Shown here: positions 21,146 through 34,503 of the stretch, piece after piece
Position numbering within the stretch: the stretch's first letter is position 1
Layout: every line of letters begins with the position of its first letter
Assembly (NCBI GenBank): GCA_022695795.1
Contig: MU404212.1
Location: 1-64,000, forward strand
Direction of reading: 5' to 3'
Source of the DNA: Biscogniauxia marginata
Taxonomy: Eukaryota; Ascomycota; Sordariomycetes; Xylariales; Xylariaceae
Length of the DNA stretch: 64,000 nucleotides
Translations under genes and position numbers: made by a program
Notes under the pieces: model-generated
What the model saw: only the letters and a program-made list of their open reading frames with translations
What the model was told of the DNA's origin: nothing
The model's database searches: none

Positions 21146-22324
21146 ATATAAAAAAAAGAAATAACTTTATAAATTAAAAAGAATAATATTATAATTAATA
21201 ATAATAATAATAAAAAGTCTTAAAAAAGTAACAATTAAATAAAAACGATATGATATATATAATTAAATTAATTATAATATGTGTATTTATATAATAAATA
21301 ATAAATATTTAATAATTTAAATTTTAAAGAGTAATACGAGGTTATAAAAGTACGTATCTTTATTAAATAAATTAAATAAGGAGAATTATAAATATAGCTA
21401 GTTATAACCGTATTATAACCACCTTCTTTTATTATTTATCTTAATATATACTTTTCATTAAAACAGTTTTTAAGACTTTATTTCACAGCATTAAAAAGTT
21501 ATAATTAATTTTATTTATTATTAAATTTCTATTTTAATTTTAAAAAGTTTTAACTCGGAAAATATAGTAAATTAATTAATTTAAATTACGTATTAAAAAC
21601 CCGAATATTTAATATAAAAAAGGTATTTAATTTTTAAAATATAAAATTAAAAAAACGATTTATAATGCGGGCTTATAAGGGTCTTTTAAACTTATATAGG
21701 GCTTTAACTTTAAATGGCTTAAATAAAAGAGATAAAGGTTTATATAATAAAGCTTATAAGTTTATAACTTATAAGGCTCCTCTTTTCTCTTTATATAATT
21801 TATTATTATTTATACACATTTTATATGCTTTTATATTAATTCGAATAATAATAATTATTAATTAATTATAATGTTATGTAAATATTTTTTAATAATTAAA
21901 ATTATAAAAGTTATAAAAATTTATTTATTTATTTATATAGTTTATTTACTTATAATGCATGTTAATAATTTAAATTTACAAAACTTTTAATTATTTTATA
22001 TATTATTAATTTTTATTTTAAATTTTAAAAGCGATATAAATAAATATAAAGTATATATAAATAATAATAAATTATATATATATATAAATTTTTATCTCTT
22101 TATTTAAAAATCTTTTATAAACTTATATTAAAAGTTTTAACTTAAAAATATAAATTATATATTAAAAATTTAAAAATTAAATTTTTAATATATAATTTAT
22201 ATTTAAATAATATTAATATTTAATTAATTTCGATGTTATATAAATAATTTTTAATAATTTTAATAATAATAATAACGAAAATTAACTTACTCGCTTATAT
22301 GGCTTACTTGCTTATAAGAGACGT
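21146..22324. repeat. RIP-degraded fragments of the palindromic/miniature family
   Basis: AT-rich sequence with further right-hand termini of the same family: ...TATAATGCATGT followed by TA at 21,962-21,964, and CTTACTTGCTTATAAGAGACGT followed by TA at 22,324-22,326. Words such as ATAATTAAAATTATAAAAGTTATAA repeat those of the palindrome arm near 13,780. At least two overlapping or nested partial copies are implied, but I could not place their left ends. An open frame at 21,665-21,865 is an accident of AT-rich sequence, not a gene. Confidence 0.6.
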
Positions 22325-22340
22325 TAAATGATGTAATTAT

Positions 22341-23471
22341 TAAAAAAATCCTCCCTTTTTCTTTCTTTTCTTTCCCCGGGTCTCACAAGCAAGACAAGCT
22401 CTCGATACCATCTCATTCCATCCAGCCCCTCTTTTTCGCGATGATAAAAAACAGACTCGACAGGTTAGTCCAGTATATGTACCACGCTCGTTTTGAACAA
22501 CTCGTGTGTAGGTAGGTTAGACAATTATGTTCAAAATGCCTACTCAATCTATAGGTATGCAACCCAAACATCCTAGCTGGCTTAAGGCATAATCGAGAGA
22601 GGAACCCCGAATCACGATAAATCTCGCAGAACCCATGATCAAAGGGAGAAAACACCGGGATATCATTTTTTCCCCTCAATTCAAGTGAGCTCAACGCAAT
22701 AACTAATGGGTCATGATCGTCATGAGAAGGAAATAAGAAAAAAAAAAGCTACACCTAGGTATAAAAAACGATTAGCTGTCCTTCCCTCTCCCCTACCCTA
22801 CCCTTTGGCCCTTTGGGTTTCAAAGTCATTTCACACACATTCCTGACTAGCCATCCGTCCCGAATTATTCAAGCAGTGTCCATTTCTTCTTAAATAAAGC
22901 CTTAGGACTCTTCCCTTCCCTTGTCCCCTCGTCCGAGAAAATCTGCATACGAGATCATTATGGGCTGTGTTATGTGTGCCGTTTTGAAAGCTCTTCCAAG
23001 CCCCACTCCCCTTTTTATCTGTTTTTTTTTTCTTTCCTCCTGCTTCGTTGCCACCGTTGCGGGTTCCGGTTCTATTAAATTTCCGGAGATATCTTTTTGG
23101 TTTACCAAAATGGCAGGCGAATGAGAATAAACCAATATTAAGCTATGAAAGCAATGATGCAAATGCAAGTATGATTAATAAATCTAACGCAGGAGAAAAC
23201 GGATGGCTACCCAGCAGCCGTGTAGGGGTATGATAAGGCACGCTCGATGCATGCGTCATGATGGAGGGAAAATCAGCAGTTGGATTCAGCCTTTGAAATT
23301 AACCTGGAAGGGCGACGAGGGACTTATAACGTCGAGATACCGACCACGCTTCTCCTAAAAGGTTTCGGACTCCTGGCTGATAGCACTCGAGGGGCTGGCT
23401 ACCGCACCGAACGTGTCTACCATACGTGTTAGCTTTGTGTCTATTTTTCGAGCTAAGAAGCAGGGAGCAAA
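22341..23471. other. 3' flank of the large disordered-protein gene
   Basis: Composition returns sharply to normal at about 22,340. There are pyrimidine-rich tracts (22,780-22,800 and 23,020-23,040) and no open frame with recognisable motifs. It probably includes the 3' UTR of the minus-strand gene ending at 23,472. Confidence 0.5.
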
Positions 23472-26400
23472 CTAGCCTCGCTTGCGCCGCCTCTCCTCGC
23501 CATCTTCGCTACCTCGGCTTGGGGTCATTGCCCTAGGTCCACTAGGTCTCCGCGTTGGGACACCAAGAGCAGCGCTTAGGTTTCTATTTTCCAGTCTTGG
23601 GCTGCCAGAGCGATAGCTTCCAGTATGAGTGTTACTGGTACCATAACCACTCTCACTGCTGTGATAAGCCTGTGGGCTTTGCTCCTTCTGTAGCTGGCTC
23701 AGCCTGAGATGCTGAGGAGGGGTTTGTGCCTGGGCGTGAGACTGGTCTTCCAACGGTTCCTTTGGAGGACGCGGGGGTCCCTGGGCGCCGGGCGACGATG
23801 GGTCAACCCAGCTGTAGTCGTCAGCATCGTGGCCGGAGTTCAAAGCACTGTTCTCGCTGTACCCTTGAGTACTCTGCTGAGGGAATCTGTGGAGAGATAT
23901 GGCTGAGCCGGCCCAGTCTGCTGATCTCGGGGACATCGAGTCGTACTCCTGCGCCGACGACTCCCATGCTGCTTGGAAGCGCTGGGCCTGCCCGTTACGA
24001 GGCTGGGGATGTTGCAAGTTCACAGAGTTACGATGAGCTCTGTATTTTGGATCCTCCGGCGTTGCGTACGTCCCTGGCCCTTGAGATTGACTCATCATCG
24101 GCGTACTAGGCACGTTGCCGCCCATGGCAGGAAGCACGTCTTGAGAAAAGCCCGAGTGCAGTTTATCATTTCCGTATATACCCTGTTGTTGATAGGGATC
24201 AAAATTGGCCAGATCTGAACCTGAGCGTGACGGAGGCGCCTGTTGGTACTCCTCAGGAGGGTCTTGCTTGCGAGAGCCACCACTGCTGCGGAAGGCCTTG
24301 CCTATGCTCGAAGCGGTCGTTTCAGACCAACGTGAGATCTTGGGGAAAAGGCCAGAACCGGTCTTCGACTTAGGTTTCTTACCCTCGTCGGTCCGAGGAG
24401 TGTTCTCGTTACTGGCAGAGTACTGCTGCGTCTGTGGAGAACTTTGGGGCGGAGTACCTAGAGGAACTGACCCACCCCGAGGCCTGTCTTCGCTAGGTGA
24501 TAGTAGTCCCTGCTGCGCGTACGCTTGCTGCGCTGATACCGGGCGACTGTTATACTCGTTCTCGTCTTCTGGCACGGTACTAATGCGATCCAAAAATTTA
24601 CGCTCATTACCAAACCTTGCGGACGCGTTACGGGATTGTGGTAGAGACAGATGCCCAGAATGGCTGGCGTGACTGGCGGTAGATGTTCCGGCGTTACCTT
24701 CAGGCTCATAGCCATGATCCTGCTCGTATGGTATCTCGGGCCGCAAGTTCTCCACAGAACGATTCTGCGTGCTCATGAGACCTGAGGGCACAGTTTGGTT
24801 CTTGAGCACATCTACATCCGTCAAAAGCTGCATGAGCATGTCTTCAATCCTGCCAAGATCGTTATGCCCCTTAGCGCTGAGGCCCTGGAGAGCTCGTCGA
24901 AGTAGGTTGCGCTTCTTGGTTGGCAAGTCATCGGTGCCAGCCTGAGAACCCTGAATAGATCTCGCGCCGCTACCAGGGAATGGTCGGGGGCCACCCAGGT
25001 GGCGCTTCATGGTCTTCTCGGTATTGTCTTTGACTTCGCCAATAATCTGATCCTCGGAATCGGCGAGCATCCTCTTGATGTCTTCGAAAGAATTTCGCAT
25101 ATCGGCAGCCGAACGAACGAGGGTCACTAGAATCTCAGTGTCCCTAGCACTTCGCTGTGCATCACGCACCATGAGCTATAATGCAGTGAGTACAAACTGT
25201 CAAATCTCTGGGTGTCATGTTTGCTTACGTGTTCCATCAGGGCAATGATGTCCTTCGACTGAATCCTGTCAATACCAGTTCCAGTGGCAGGATCGTAGAG
25301 AGGCGTGCGCATTCCTTGAGACATCCCGCCTAGGTTTCTCGAGTCTTTCGGCGCATAAAATGGATCCTCCACGTTGCCAAGGTTAGGTTGATCCAACCCT
25401 TCGCCAACGTTGCCCTTTGTGTTAACCCCGTCACGAACCTCGTTCGGCGCTGCTGAGATGTAACCTTCGTCGCCACCTCCAATTCCGGGACTGCCGGTAT
25501 GGAAACCGTTTCGATAATTGTCCGTTCCGAAACCACCAGCACTCAACATATTACCATCAACTCCGGGAAGATTGGCAATCGGACTGGCTCCCTCGTAGGG
25601 ATTCGTGACCAACGTATCTCTCTTCCGGTCACAAGATGTTCGCTGCCACTCGTCATCCACCTCTTGGCTGTGCTGACGGCTATGTGAAGCGGCCAAAGCT
25701 CCTGCAGTTGCAATGGTAGCGGCGGCTGCGGCATCAGTGAGACCAAGCCCATGCCCACCGTTCTGCACGGCCTTGGGCGTTACAGCACGATCGTATTCAT
25801 GTGTCTCTTGAGTAGGCGTAGACGGCCCCTGCCAACGCTCGCTGTGCTGCGCTCTGTTGAATTGCTCTTGCGTAGCGGATGGAGTCTGTTGTACTGAAGA
25901 ATGGTCGTCATCATAACCATATCCTATCTCTGGCATGGGGTTCTCCACGTCTGGTAAGCCGCTAGCTCCCAACTTGGGGTGGGCGTAGTCAGAGAGCCGA
26001 TCGATGCTATGGCGCGGTGTAGCGTTTGGCCGGTACCCTTCTTTAGCTCGCTCTTTGAATGATCGGTTACGGGATACACCTTCTCCAGAGCCTTGCCTTT
26101 CAACCTCGTCGCTCGGAGATTCGTGGCCCTGGGTTTGTCGTTTAAGCGCAGCGGCCGCTGCCCTGGTCAACGCAGCAGCAGTAATCGCGGTCTCCGAATT
26201 GGTCGGTGATTGATGATTGGCAGACCGAGGAACCTTTTGGCCGTACTCGTTGAGGTCATATTCAGAGAACTCCCGAGAAGAAGCTGAGCCCTCATGTTCT
26301 CCAGAGGGTCCTGTGGACCGACCCTGGTCCTGATTCTCTTCTTGGTAGTCGTTTGCTGACCGTTTGACAGGGCTCACAGTTCCAGAGCTAGCCTCTCTCG

Positions 26401-28774
26401 TATTGTCATCACAAGACAGTTGCGAATTGCGGTATCCTCCTACAGACCCACTCACAAGTGAAGGGTCGAGGACGGAACCGTCGACGAGAGAGGCTACAGC
26501 GGATTCGGGACCGAAGCTTTGGTGAATCATCTGAGGATTCTCCCCGACGACACGTACAGCTTGACCAGAAGTGACGTGGTCTAGTTCGCTATCATCGGTA
26601 TACGTAGTATTTCGATAGCCTACGCCCGAGCTTCTCACGCTACTCTCCTCGTCCCCAAATTCGGCACTCCGTAAGTTGCTTGGAACGGAGCTAGGCGAAT
26701 GAAGATCACGACGGCGTACTGGGGATTTCTCCGGCGAGGAGACTTCGCTTACAGAATGTACTGTTCTCGAATCTCTGTGGACGTCACTTTCGCCCTCAGT
26801 ATACCCAGATACGCTCTGAATCGGGCTTAGACCTCGTCTTTCCTGCTGGTAGGGAACATAACGCAGCGGGGCGGGAACATCCTGTGAACCATAGAATTCT
26901 TGTCCCGGCTCATCATCATATATACCAGGCTCGGATAGATGGGTTGTCTCGTCATATTCATCTTCGTACTCGTCACGACCTTGAGGCGAGTACTGATTGT
27001 CGAACTCGCCAGAATCGTTCTGTTGGTATTCTGCAAGCCCTTTCCGCGGAAGTGCTCTGAGGTCACCGTGAGACACATTGGCATGTTGAGTTCCTATGCC
27101 CTGAAGGGAATAGGCTGCTGTCCTTGTCGGGGTCGGAGTATCTTGTATGGATTCAGGTGAAGCAATGCCTCTCGGGACTTCATTGACGGGTGTCATTTCC
27201 TCACTCGCTGAGTGCGGCCTCTCCGATTCGGCCGTCAATATTGACGTCCTGGTTAAGTCGGATGGATTTATCTCGCTCGAAAGAGGCATAGGCGGTACCA
27301 CCTCGTGATCATCATCATAGTCGTCGGTATATCGTTCACCGTTATCACGCCGCGGTGTTTCTGTCCGTCGTCGTCTTCGCTGCCTCTTCTCATCGCCCCT
27401 AGACCTTGAACGTAAACCAGCACCAACGGCGGCGCCTAAAGCCGCATCTGTGAGTCTGTCACGATCACCACGGGACGTAGAATCGTCGTCGTGACCTTCA
27501 TCCACGACAAAGCTATGGTCATCGCTACTACGCGGTGATAGATCGTTCCTAGCCTCTCTATCTCGTCGATCTTTCGACTTTGTAGATTGGGTTGTGTCGG
27601 CAGATCTCCGCTTATTCGTGATTAGAATCTCCTCACGAGAAACCGACGTGAGGCTAGATAACGACTCCCGGTCCTTGCTGCGTCTGGTCTCTCGTTGGCT
27701 TCGTTCTCGTTTAATGGCATCTAGCTCTGGGAGGATAAGTCTCCGAATGGCGTCCTCGACAGTCTCGAGGAGCTTCGGGTTATTAATGGAGAGCTTGGAG
27801 GAGGAATATGAATCATAGGATCTGTGGCTCGGTGCGGCCTGTGAGGAGACCATACTGGAGTCTGTGGCTGAGACGGTAGAATCTCTGGGACCAGCCTTTG
27901 ATCTTCGTCTCGGGGAGTTTCGGATGTCCACTTCCTTTTCACCGGTGTCGCTCACTCTACTCCTCGACTTGTGCCTACGTTCCGGCTTGCTTGCCTTCTC
28001 AACTGCCTTCTGCATGACACTGCGGTCATGGCTTTCTAAGCGGCTCTTGCGATTTGGCTTTTCCGCCGTTGACTCCAGGGTATTAGTTCCCCATCCTTCA
28101 CGCTTATTCTCCAACAAGGTAGTCGTGGGAGCGGATCCATCTAGGAAGCTGTCGGCCGGGATCGCAGAAATGTCGGACATGTTCGGCTGATAGTTGGAGG
28201 CCTTGCTGTCAGTGGCGGGGATGAGAGGGCTAGATACTTTCCGGCGACTACGCCGATGCTGGCTCGGGTCGATCTCGACCTCGATTGGGTTGCGGGAGAC
28301 ATTAGACTCCTCGGTGGCAGAGGCGTACGAATTCATACTCCTAGTGTCCTCAGGGTCAGTCAGGTCCAGTTCGCTCCGGCTACGGTTCGTGCTGGCGGTC
28401 GCTTTTTGTGCCTGGGAGGTCTTTCTCGTGCTTCTAGTCTCAGTAATCTGGATGTGGTCGTTTTTCCCGTGGGCTTTGGAGGGCGTCAAGCGTACACGGA
28501 CACTGGGTTTGCGATCAGAAGATGCGCTGGGCGACCCGCTTGAAGGCTTTCCACCTTCAAAATATTCAATCAACAGTGATGTCTGTGAGCGGTTGGGCTT
28601 GTGGCCACGGGTCTTGATTGTGACGGGAGTGCCGTCATCAGGCAAAGAGTAGTGCGATTTGTCGTCGCCGGTCTTGGACACCTCGGAGGTGGCCGCCTCG
28701 ATGGGAACCGAAAGGGCGGATTCGGTCTCGGTCGGGGCAGGAAGCGGAGGGGCCCTTTTTGAGTCGATACCCAT
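23472..28774 (-). CDS. Large intrinsically disordered fungal protein (about 1,749 aa)
   Basis: Two exons: 28774-25229 and 25175-23472, joined across a 53-nt intron (donor GTAAGC, acceptor TATAG) in phase 0. The product is Ser/Arg/Glu/Pro-rich and mostly disordered. The N-terminal ~150 residues hold conserved-looking phrases (SLLIEYFEGG, KPSVRVRLTPS, DHIQITETR). Two short Ala-rich helices (ALGAAVGAGL; ATIATAGALAASH) interrupt the disorder. The segment spanning the intron (IIALMEH...ILVTLVRSAADMRNSFEDIKRML...IIGEVKDNTEKTMKRHLGGPRPF) is helical and probably the main folded or binding part. The tail is Pro/Gln/Ser-rich with many SP and RS sites, suggesting phosphoregulation. I do not recognise a named family; no membrane segment or enzyme motif is visible. 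The first ATG of the frame is at 28774. The frame stays open to about 28,842 behind a possible acceptor (GGTTAG), so an upstream coding exon is possible. Confidence 0.8.
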
Positions 28775-31700
28775 CTTGGGACTCAACGAGTGGCCAATGT
28801 CGGATGCTGCAGCTTCGCCTGTTTGTTGCGCGGTAGCCGCCCTGGCCTAACCCTCCTCGATCGGGGGTTATAGTAGCTGATGATAATTCAGCTGCAGGAG
28901 ATGATTCGGTCGGGTATGACGAAAGCGAAGACAAGGGGTATCACAGGATTGAAAAAATAAATAAAAAAGAAGAAATTGAAGATGCGAAAACTCGAACGGT
29001 TGTGTGCAAGATCCGCTCAATGCATTAGTCGGTGAGTTGGCGGCAGAGGCGGGTTGGGAGAAGGACTAGAAAGAATAGAAGAGGCTGGAAATCCAAAATG
29101 TCAGCAAAGGCCCTCGAGGGTTTCGGGTACGACTGAGAACAACGGGCGCGCACGCACAAATGAGGGATAACCGAACCGAATCTGCGAAATTGCGGCCAGT
29201 ACGTATGATGGGAATCGAGTGAGGACTGAAGAGAAGAGAAGAGGGAAGGGATTGGAAGAAAAAAGGCGTTTGTTGTTCTTTGGTAGGTAAGTTAGTTGTA
29301 GGTATCAGACAGGCCCTCGTCGTTGGAGAAGCTTGCAGCTTTCGTATACTCCAATGACGGGAGACCAGCCCCCTCCTCAAATGCGCCTAGTCCCACGTTT
29401 CTAACTAACGCACTGGACAATAGCACCCGGAAGCTGCGCAACCGATGCTAACGGCAAAGGCGATAGGAGGGATTTTCGAGAAAAGCAACTTAATAAAAAA
29501 CGACCAAGAAGAAAAACCTCGATCGATGCAAGATCAAGTCGATGATATACGTACGTACCTCTATGTGTCGGTATGGGGTATAATGGGCGCAAGATTGAGA
29601 CACTGCGGGTGCTCCAACCAACGCTGTGGTTTAATCTAAGAGAGGCACCGGGCACCGAACGGTACCTCGTCCGGCGCGAGATAATAATTATACAGACGAA
29701 ATCGATGGGGGTAATCGATTTCCCGGCCGAGTCCGCCCAATCGAGCCCAGCCAGACAAAACCGACGATGACTGGTCTTGACTATAGTAGGGGAGAGAGGA
29801 TCTCGAGGCAGTGGGCGAGAGTGGAGGTGGGTTGTCGCAATGGGAATACGACAATAGGCGTAAAATATGATTGATATGAGCCTTCCCTCTCTCTCCCACT
29901 CTCTCGATTCAGGATACTAGAGCAGTCTTGGGGGGAAGGGGGGGATTTCCGGCTTTGATGCGTTGGCCCTGCAGTGAGGGATTTGACCAATCGGGCGCGA
30001 GAAGAGGGATTCTTGACGGGATGTGCTATTATCAGAATGCGGGATGATGCTGGTGAATGGAACCTTCCAAGCTCCGTCCGCAAGGTTAAGTATGTAATGA
30101 TGTGTGGTGCATGTGATGAGTTGATTTGCGGAAAAAAAAGTTTCAACCCGCTGAATTAAAGAGGTAGGGGAGTTGAAGAGAGAGGAAGAAAGGGAGACAC
30201 CAGTCGCTCACTTCCTCTAATACAGACCGTCCCATCGTCTCTCCTTCCTCCTCCCTCCACTTCAGTAGGTAGGTTAGGTTAGGTAGGTACTTAAGCTAGC
30301 CCGGTAGTTTACCTTTTTTTTTTGTTCTTAGCTCGGTCTGCCCAACCTTCTCAACACAATACCTGCCTACCCTAATGTAAGTACTCAGGTATGTATGTAT
30401 GTATGTACCTTCCTATGTATGCGCATCAGCCACGGTACCTAGATAATCCAGTAGAAGGTCCGTACATTAGGTACAGGTAGGTACACCTTGGGTTATTTAG
30501 CTCAGCTACATACACGGCGTTTAGGTTTCTACACTACTTACATAGGTAGGTACCTATGACAAAGCGACCCTAATTTATCATTATGTGCCTGTGTTATTGC
30601 CCGTCGTTATCACTTGTTGACATTGGACCCATTAAAAGCGACGATGCGTGACGCTGGCTCCGTCTGGTGGCTCGGGCGTCTTTGGCACGGTGACGAGAAC
30701 CAGATAGTCTCACCTTTCCTCTCCACCTGATGCGCCCGCGGGGACGAAACAGCCCCATCCTTTTCTCTTCCAACACGACCGCGTAAAGCTTGTCAGGCCG
30801 TCGCCAAGTTCAACCGCCAGCTATCACGGGCCGTTTGGGCACGAATCTATAGTTACGTGATCTTGCGATGGACAACGGATAGCCTATATAACAGTGCAGC
30901 ATATCAGCTTGTGGCCGAGTTATTCTCCGACATTCATCAGGAGAGACTGAGAGTTCGCTGTGCCGCTTTCGACTGGTTCGTGCAGATCCTACCTACTGAC
31001 CTGACTAGGTAGGTAAGGTAAGGTACAGAGGTAGACGCAGACAACGTCGCATCGTCACCGTTTCAAACACTTCTAGTCAAGAGCGCAATCATACATTATT
31101 ACAACTTCTGCCTACCTAATCTAATAATATATTTAACCTAGGCATGTATCGTGTCTTACCTCATCTTCCGGGATGAGTAGCTTACCTAGTATGTAGTAGA
31201 TAGATATATTTTGATATATGTGAATGTAGGTCAGGTGAAATTCTTTCGACACATAACGCCACACCTCCCACACCTCCTCCCTATGTCTGGGAAGTGGCAA
31301 AAAGATTGCGTTGTCCACATACATCCGGCATCGAGCCCTAACCTTAGGTAGTCAAGTCATTGGTGAGAGTATACGGCCTCTTCCCACGCGGTTCCCATGC
31401 TACATGCCTATTATCATGTATATATGCATGCAACTTGGTACTAGTGTATGTACTTACGAACATACTTCAACTACCTACCTGGGACGTAGTTTATTCTTTA
31501 TTAGCGCTGCGGTCCAATAGTTGCATTCCACAGCCCCCCCCCCCTTTCTTCCCCCTCTGACATGCGCTGTGGGCAGGCGTCGGCGACCTCTCGGATAGCC
31601 CCGTTGAGCCACGCCCTCCCTCTCCCTTTTATTCGAGACCTATGGGGGATCAATCGGTCCCCATGTCACAGAACAAGAGAAGGAGGAGGAAGAGGGGCAA

Positions 31701-33108
31701 TTTGAGGACTTTGAAGGATGCTTAGAGCATAATCTGTACGGAGGGTGGAGAACAATATTGGTTTTTATATCCACATTCATCTGTATGTATCAAATGGATA
31801 GATATGTGACCAATTCGGTGAGTGTTATATGTGATATATCTCATCCGTCATTTCCTATACTCCAAGCTTTTGCGCATGAGACAATGTCACCTACTTCAGC
31901 TCAGCCTTCTACTGTCAGCGAGTATCTGTCTAGACTAAAAGGTCCTAGTCCGGTCGGTCAGGGTAGTTGTTGTCTCACATGCATCTTGTGATGTTTTGCC
32001 ACCGTCATGTCTCAAACCCTCGCTCAACAGGCACACAATGTAGCAGCGTCCTCGTACTTTATGGAGATAGATGCGTGTGCCCTACTGTTTTATCTACATA
32101 CCTGTTTAGATGGCTAATATATAATTGCATTTATATTTTTCTGCGCCGTCGAAATCTTGAGATGGCATCTCCGAACCTGGCTAGATGCTATTCATGATTA
32201 CAGGACATGGACCACACATGCATGTGTGTCTATATGCCAGAATGGGGATTTCACATGCTTACAGGTAGTTGGGTGGATCTACGGATATACGGGTGTGGCG
32301 GCTTCTCGTTCCTAGGTCTAAGCTCGTCTTAGGTATTTCAGTATGTTCCAACTACCGTTACAGTCCTCGGGGTGTGCCGGTAGGTATGTAGTTTGGATAC
32401 AAATTGGTAGGTACTTGGCAAGAGAAAAAAGATTCATCCCTAGCAGCATATAGCATAACGTAGCTATATTTCATTCGCAACAATGTATTATGCCAGTCGC
32501 CCAGGTACCAGACCCGGACCTGGGCTTTGACTCGGAGAGCAAGAGGAAGTCTAGAAGGGAAGTTAGAAGGAAAAATAAAATCGGCCCATCGCCTCGTACC
32601 GCGGCGGCGTGTGTTCCCTGAGGAGACGCAGGTAGCCGTGTGTATGCAACGAAACATATCATATTAAGACACCATTCACAGGTAGGTACCTCATCCGTAG
32701 CCACGTATATGGATATAAAAAAGAATCAAGACTGTTAAAGGATATTTGAACAGCCATGTGCTCGAAACTCGGGCTATCGTTTTCAATTTTTTTCTTTTAT
32801 CACCCGGGATTTGATGAGCGTTATTCCACGTCATCGACCTCGTTGGTATGATATCAAGTATGGACAGTGTGTAATGAAATACTACAGGTCATAGTAATAA
32901 GGCCCACCGGTATCCGCGCCGGTTCCTTCGTCTCCCTTGAGCACAATAGTAACGGGTATTCCATAGCAACCTAATAATGTAAGACCAAAGAAAGAGCCCT
33001 CAAGACTCCAAAAAAGCTTGAAAGGAAGAAGACTTCAAAACAATCTGACGGGATAAGCACATATGGCCAGCTAACATATCATATTGGTGTCTTCAGGTCT
33101 CGTCTGGG
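28775..33108. other. Long gene-poor region (upstream of the disordered-protein gene)
   Basis: No convincing gene. The first ~1.4 kb (to about 30,200) is likely leader or promoter of the minus-strand gene, with several short open frames and pyrimidine runs. From about 30,270 to 31,110 the motif family AGGTAGGTACC / CCTACCTA recurs densely (for example 30,268-30,290, 30,474-30,484, 30,543-30,555, 31,006-31,030), along with TATG repeats near 30,391-30,407. A long C-run lies at about 31,531-31,542. Bases 31,560-33,100 contain only short frames without motifs. Confidence 0.5.
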
Positions 33109-34503
33109 TTAGAAACCTACTCCTCTAGCGGCTTTTGTACCATGACTCTTTCTGGGTGGAGACAGATATTCGTCATCCCGTCTCTCCTTCCGCGGAGCTG
33201 ATACGAGCTCAACATGGGCGCTATCAAGGAGGTCTTTCACTGCAGGATTTTCCAAGTAGTGGACTGCAAGACCGCCACCGATGATAGGCTTCAGCATCTC
33301 TAGCCGTGCCGACAATGACCAAGAATCGATGACCATGCTGATGTTGTGAATCCGGATTTTCTCTCGGTAGCCATACTCTTTAAAATCCTGGCTGAAGTCC
33401 GCCTTACTTCCGCCCGTGTGGGGATTACTGGCCATTCTTCGTGCAGTGGAATACCCAGGCCCCTTCCCATGCTCGAGCGACGTGAGGACGCTGTTAAAAC
33501 TTGCGTGAAGTTGCTTCCGACTCTTCTTTGAAATCGACTTGGAAGATTCTTTCGTGAGTGCGATCATCCGTTGCAGTAGCCTATGCTGGTCGTATCGCAG
33601 ATTCCACGACTCATCAGTCTCCTCCTCGTGCTCACGCGCTGCTTCGAAAATCAAGGCAATATTGGTGCCGGCGGCGATCTGAACTTCAACGTCGGTGCTG
33701 TCAAGCTGCTCGGTGAACGCCTCGAGGGCCTGCTCGCTTTGGTCCTGCAAGTCGTCGAGGTTGCTTGCGACAAACCCCCAAGCAGCCAAAGCAGCGCCAA
33801 CAACTAGGCCGTTATCTGCAGCCTCGATGCTGTGGCCATCGCTTTCGATAATCTCCATGAGAAATTCCATCAACTCCTCCGCTGCAGTTACTGAACCTCC
33901 ACCACACATAGTTGCAATACACATGGCCTCGATAGCTTCGACCTTGACAGGTGCCTCCTCCGAATCGTGGCAAACGCCCTTCAGAGTTGGGTAGACATGA
34001 TCATAGACAGTCTCAGACTGTGTCGAGAGGATCGTCATGGTCAAGGCTTTCAGAGCTGCAAGAGTCTCGTCATTATTGCTGCTACCACGAACAACCTTCA
34101 TCAGCGCCGGGATAAGCTCGTTGAACTGGTTTTCGACATATTCGGCGGCATAGTGATGTCGAACTAGATGCGTGTAGGCCGCCAACGTACTCTCCCGTCC
34201 CTTGGTGCTACTGCGCTTGCGATCAAGCAGCTCCGCGATACGGTCGCGCAGCCTCTCGGGCCAGGTGGCTGAGGCCTCTTCGCCATCGTCGGAGTTGATG
34301 ACGGAACTGGCTAAGCTGTCATCGTAATCCGAGCCGCTCATATCCTCCTCCTCGGAGGCATATCGACTTGCGGCGCGCGATCCATTGCGGGAGGCAGCAG
34401 GGGAGCCGCCGGGAGAGGCGCGCGTGGACTCTGGGCGCGAGCGTGCCTTTCTGGAGACAGTCTTGCCGCTCTCGAGAAGGATCTTCTTCCGAAGGTCGCG
34501 CAT
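33109..34503 (-). CDS. IFRD-family (interferon-related developmental regulator) protein
   Basis: Single exon, 464 aa, ATG at 34503. The start MRDLRKK...ESGKTVSRKARS is the usual opening of fungal IFRD proteins, which supports this start. Residues about 20-75 are Ser/acidic and disordered. Residues about 80-345 form the alpha-helical, HEAT/ARM-like IFRD domain (WPERLRDRIAELLDRKRSS, then paired helices with conserved ALKALTMTILS and NGLVVGAALAAWGF). The C-terminal part (about 375-440) holds the conserved block around KIRIHNISMVIDSW...LEMLKPIIGGGLAVHYLENP. IFRD1/2 proteins act as co-regulators in animals, and a relative has been linked to ribosome inactivation. The fungal role is not well established. 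No signal peptide or membrane segment. Confidence 0.9.
   Translation of the reverse strand: MRDLRKKILLESGKTVSRKARSRPESTRASPGGSPAASRNGSRAASRYASEEEDMSGSDYDDSLASSVINSDDGEEASATWPERLRDRIAELLDRKRSSTKGRESTLAAYTHLVRHHYAAEYVENQFNELIPALMKVVRGSSNNDETLAALKALTMTILSTQSETVYDHVYPTLKGVCHDSEEAPVKVEAIEAMCIATMCGGGSVTAAEELMEFLMEIIESDGHSIEAADNGLVVGAALAAWGFVASNLDDLQDQSEQALEAFTEQLDSTDVEVQIAAGTNIALIFEAAREHEEETDESWNLRYDQHRLLQRMIALTKESSKSISKKSRKQLHASFNSVLTSLEHGKGPGYSTARRMASNPHTGGSKADFSQDFKEYGYREKIRIHNISMVIDSWSLSARLEMLKPIIGGGLAVHYLENPAVKDLLDSAHVELVSAPRKERRDDEYLSPPRKSHGTKAARGVGF

Noticed and set aside
21665..21865. 66-codon open frame in the first RIP island
   Set aside because: It lies within RIP-damaged repeat sequence, is Leu/Ile/Asn/Lys-rich as random AT DNA, and has no flanking gene structure.
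28775..28842. N-terminal extension of the large disordered protein
   Set aside because: The frame is open but has no ATG (the first start-like codon is TTG). An upstream exon is possible but I found no convincing donor, so the gene starts at 28774 here.
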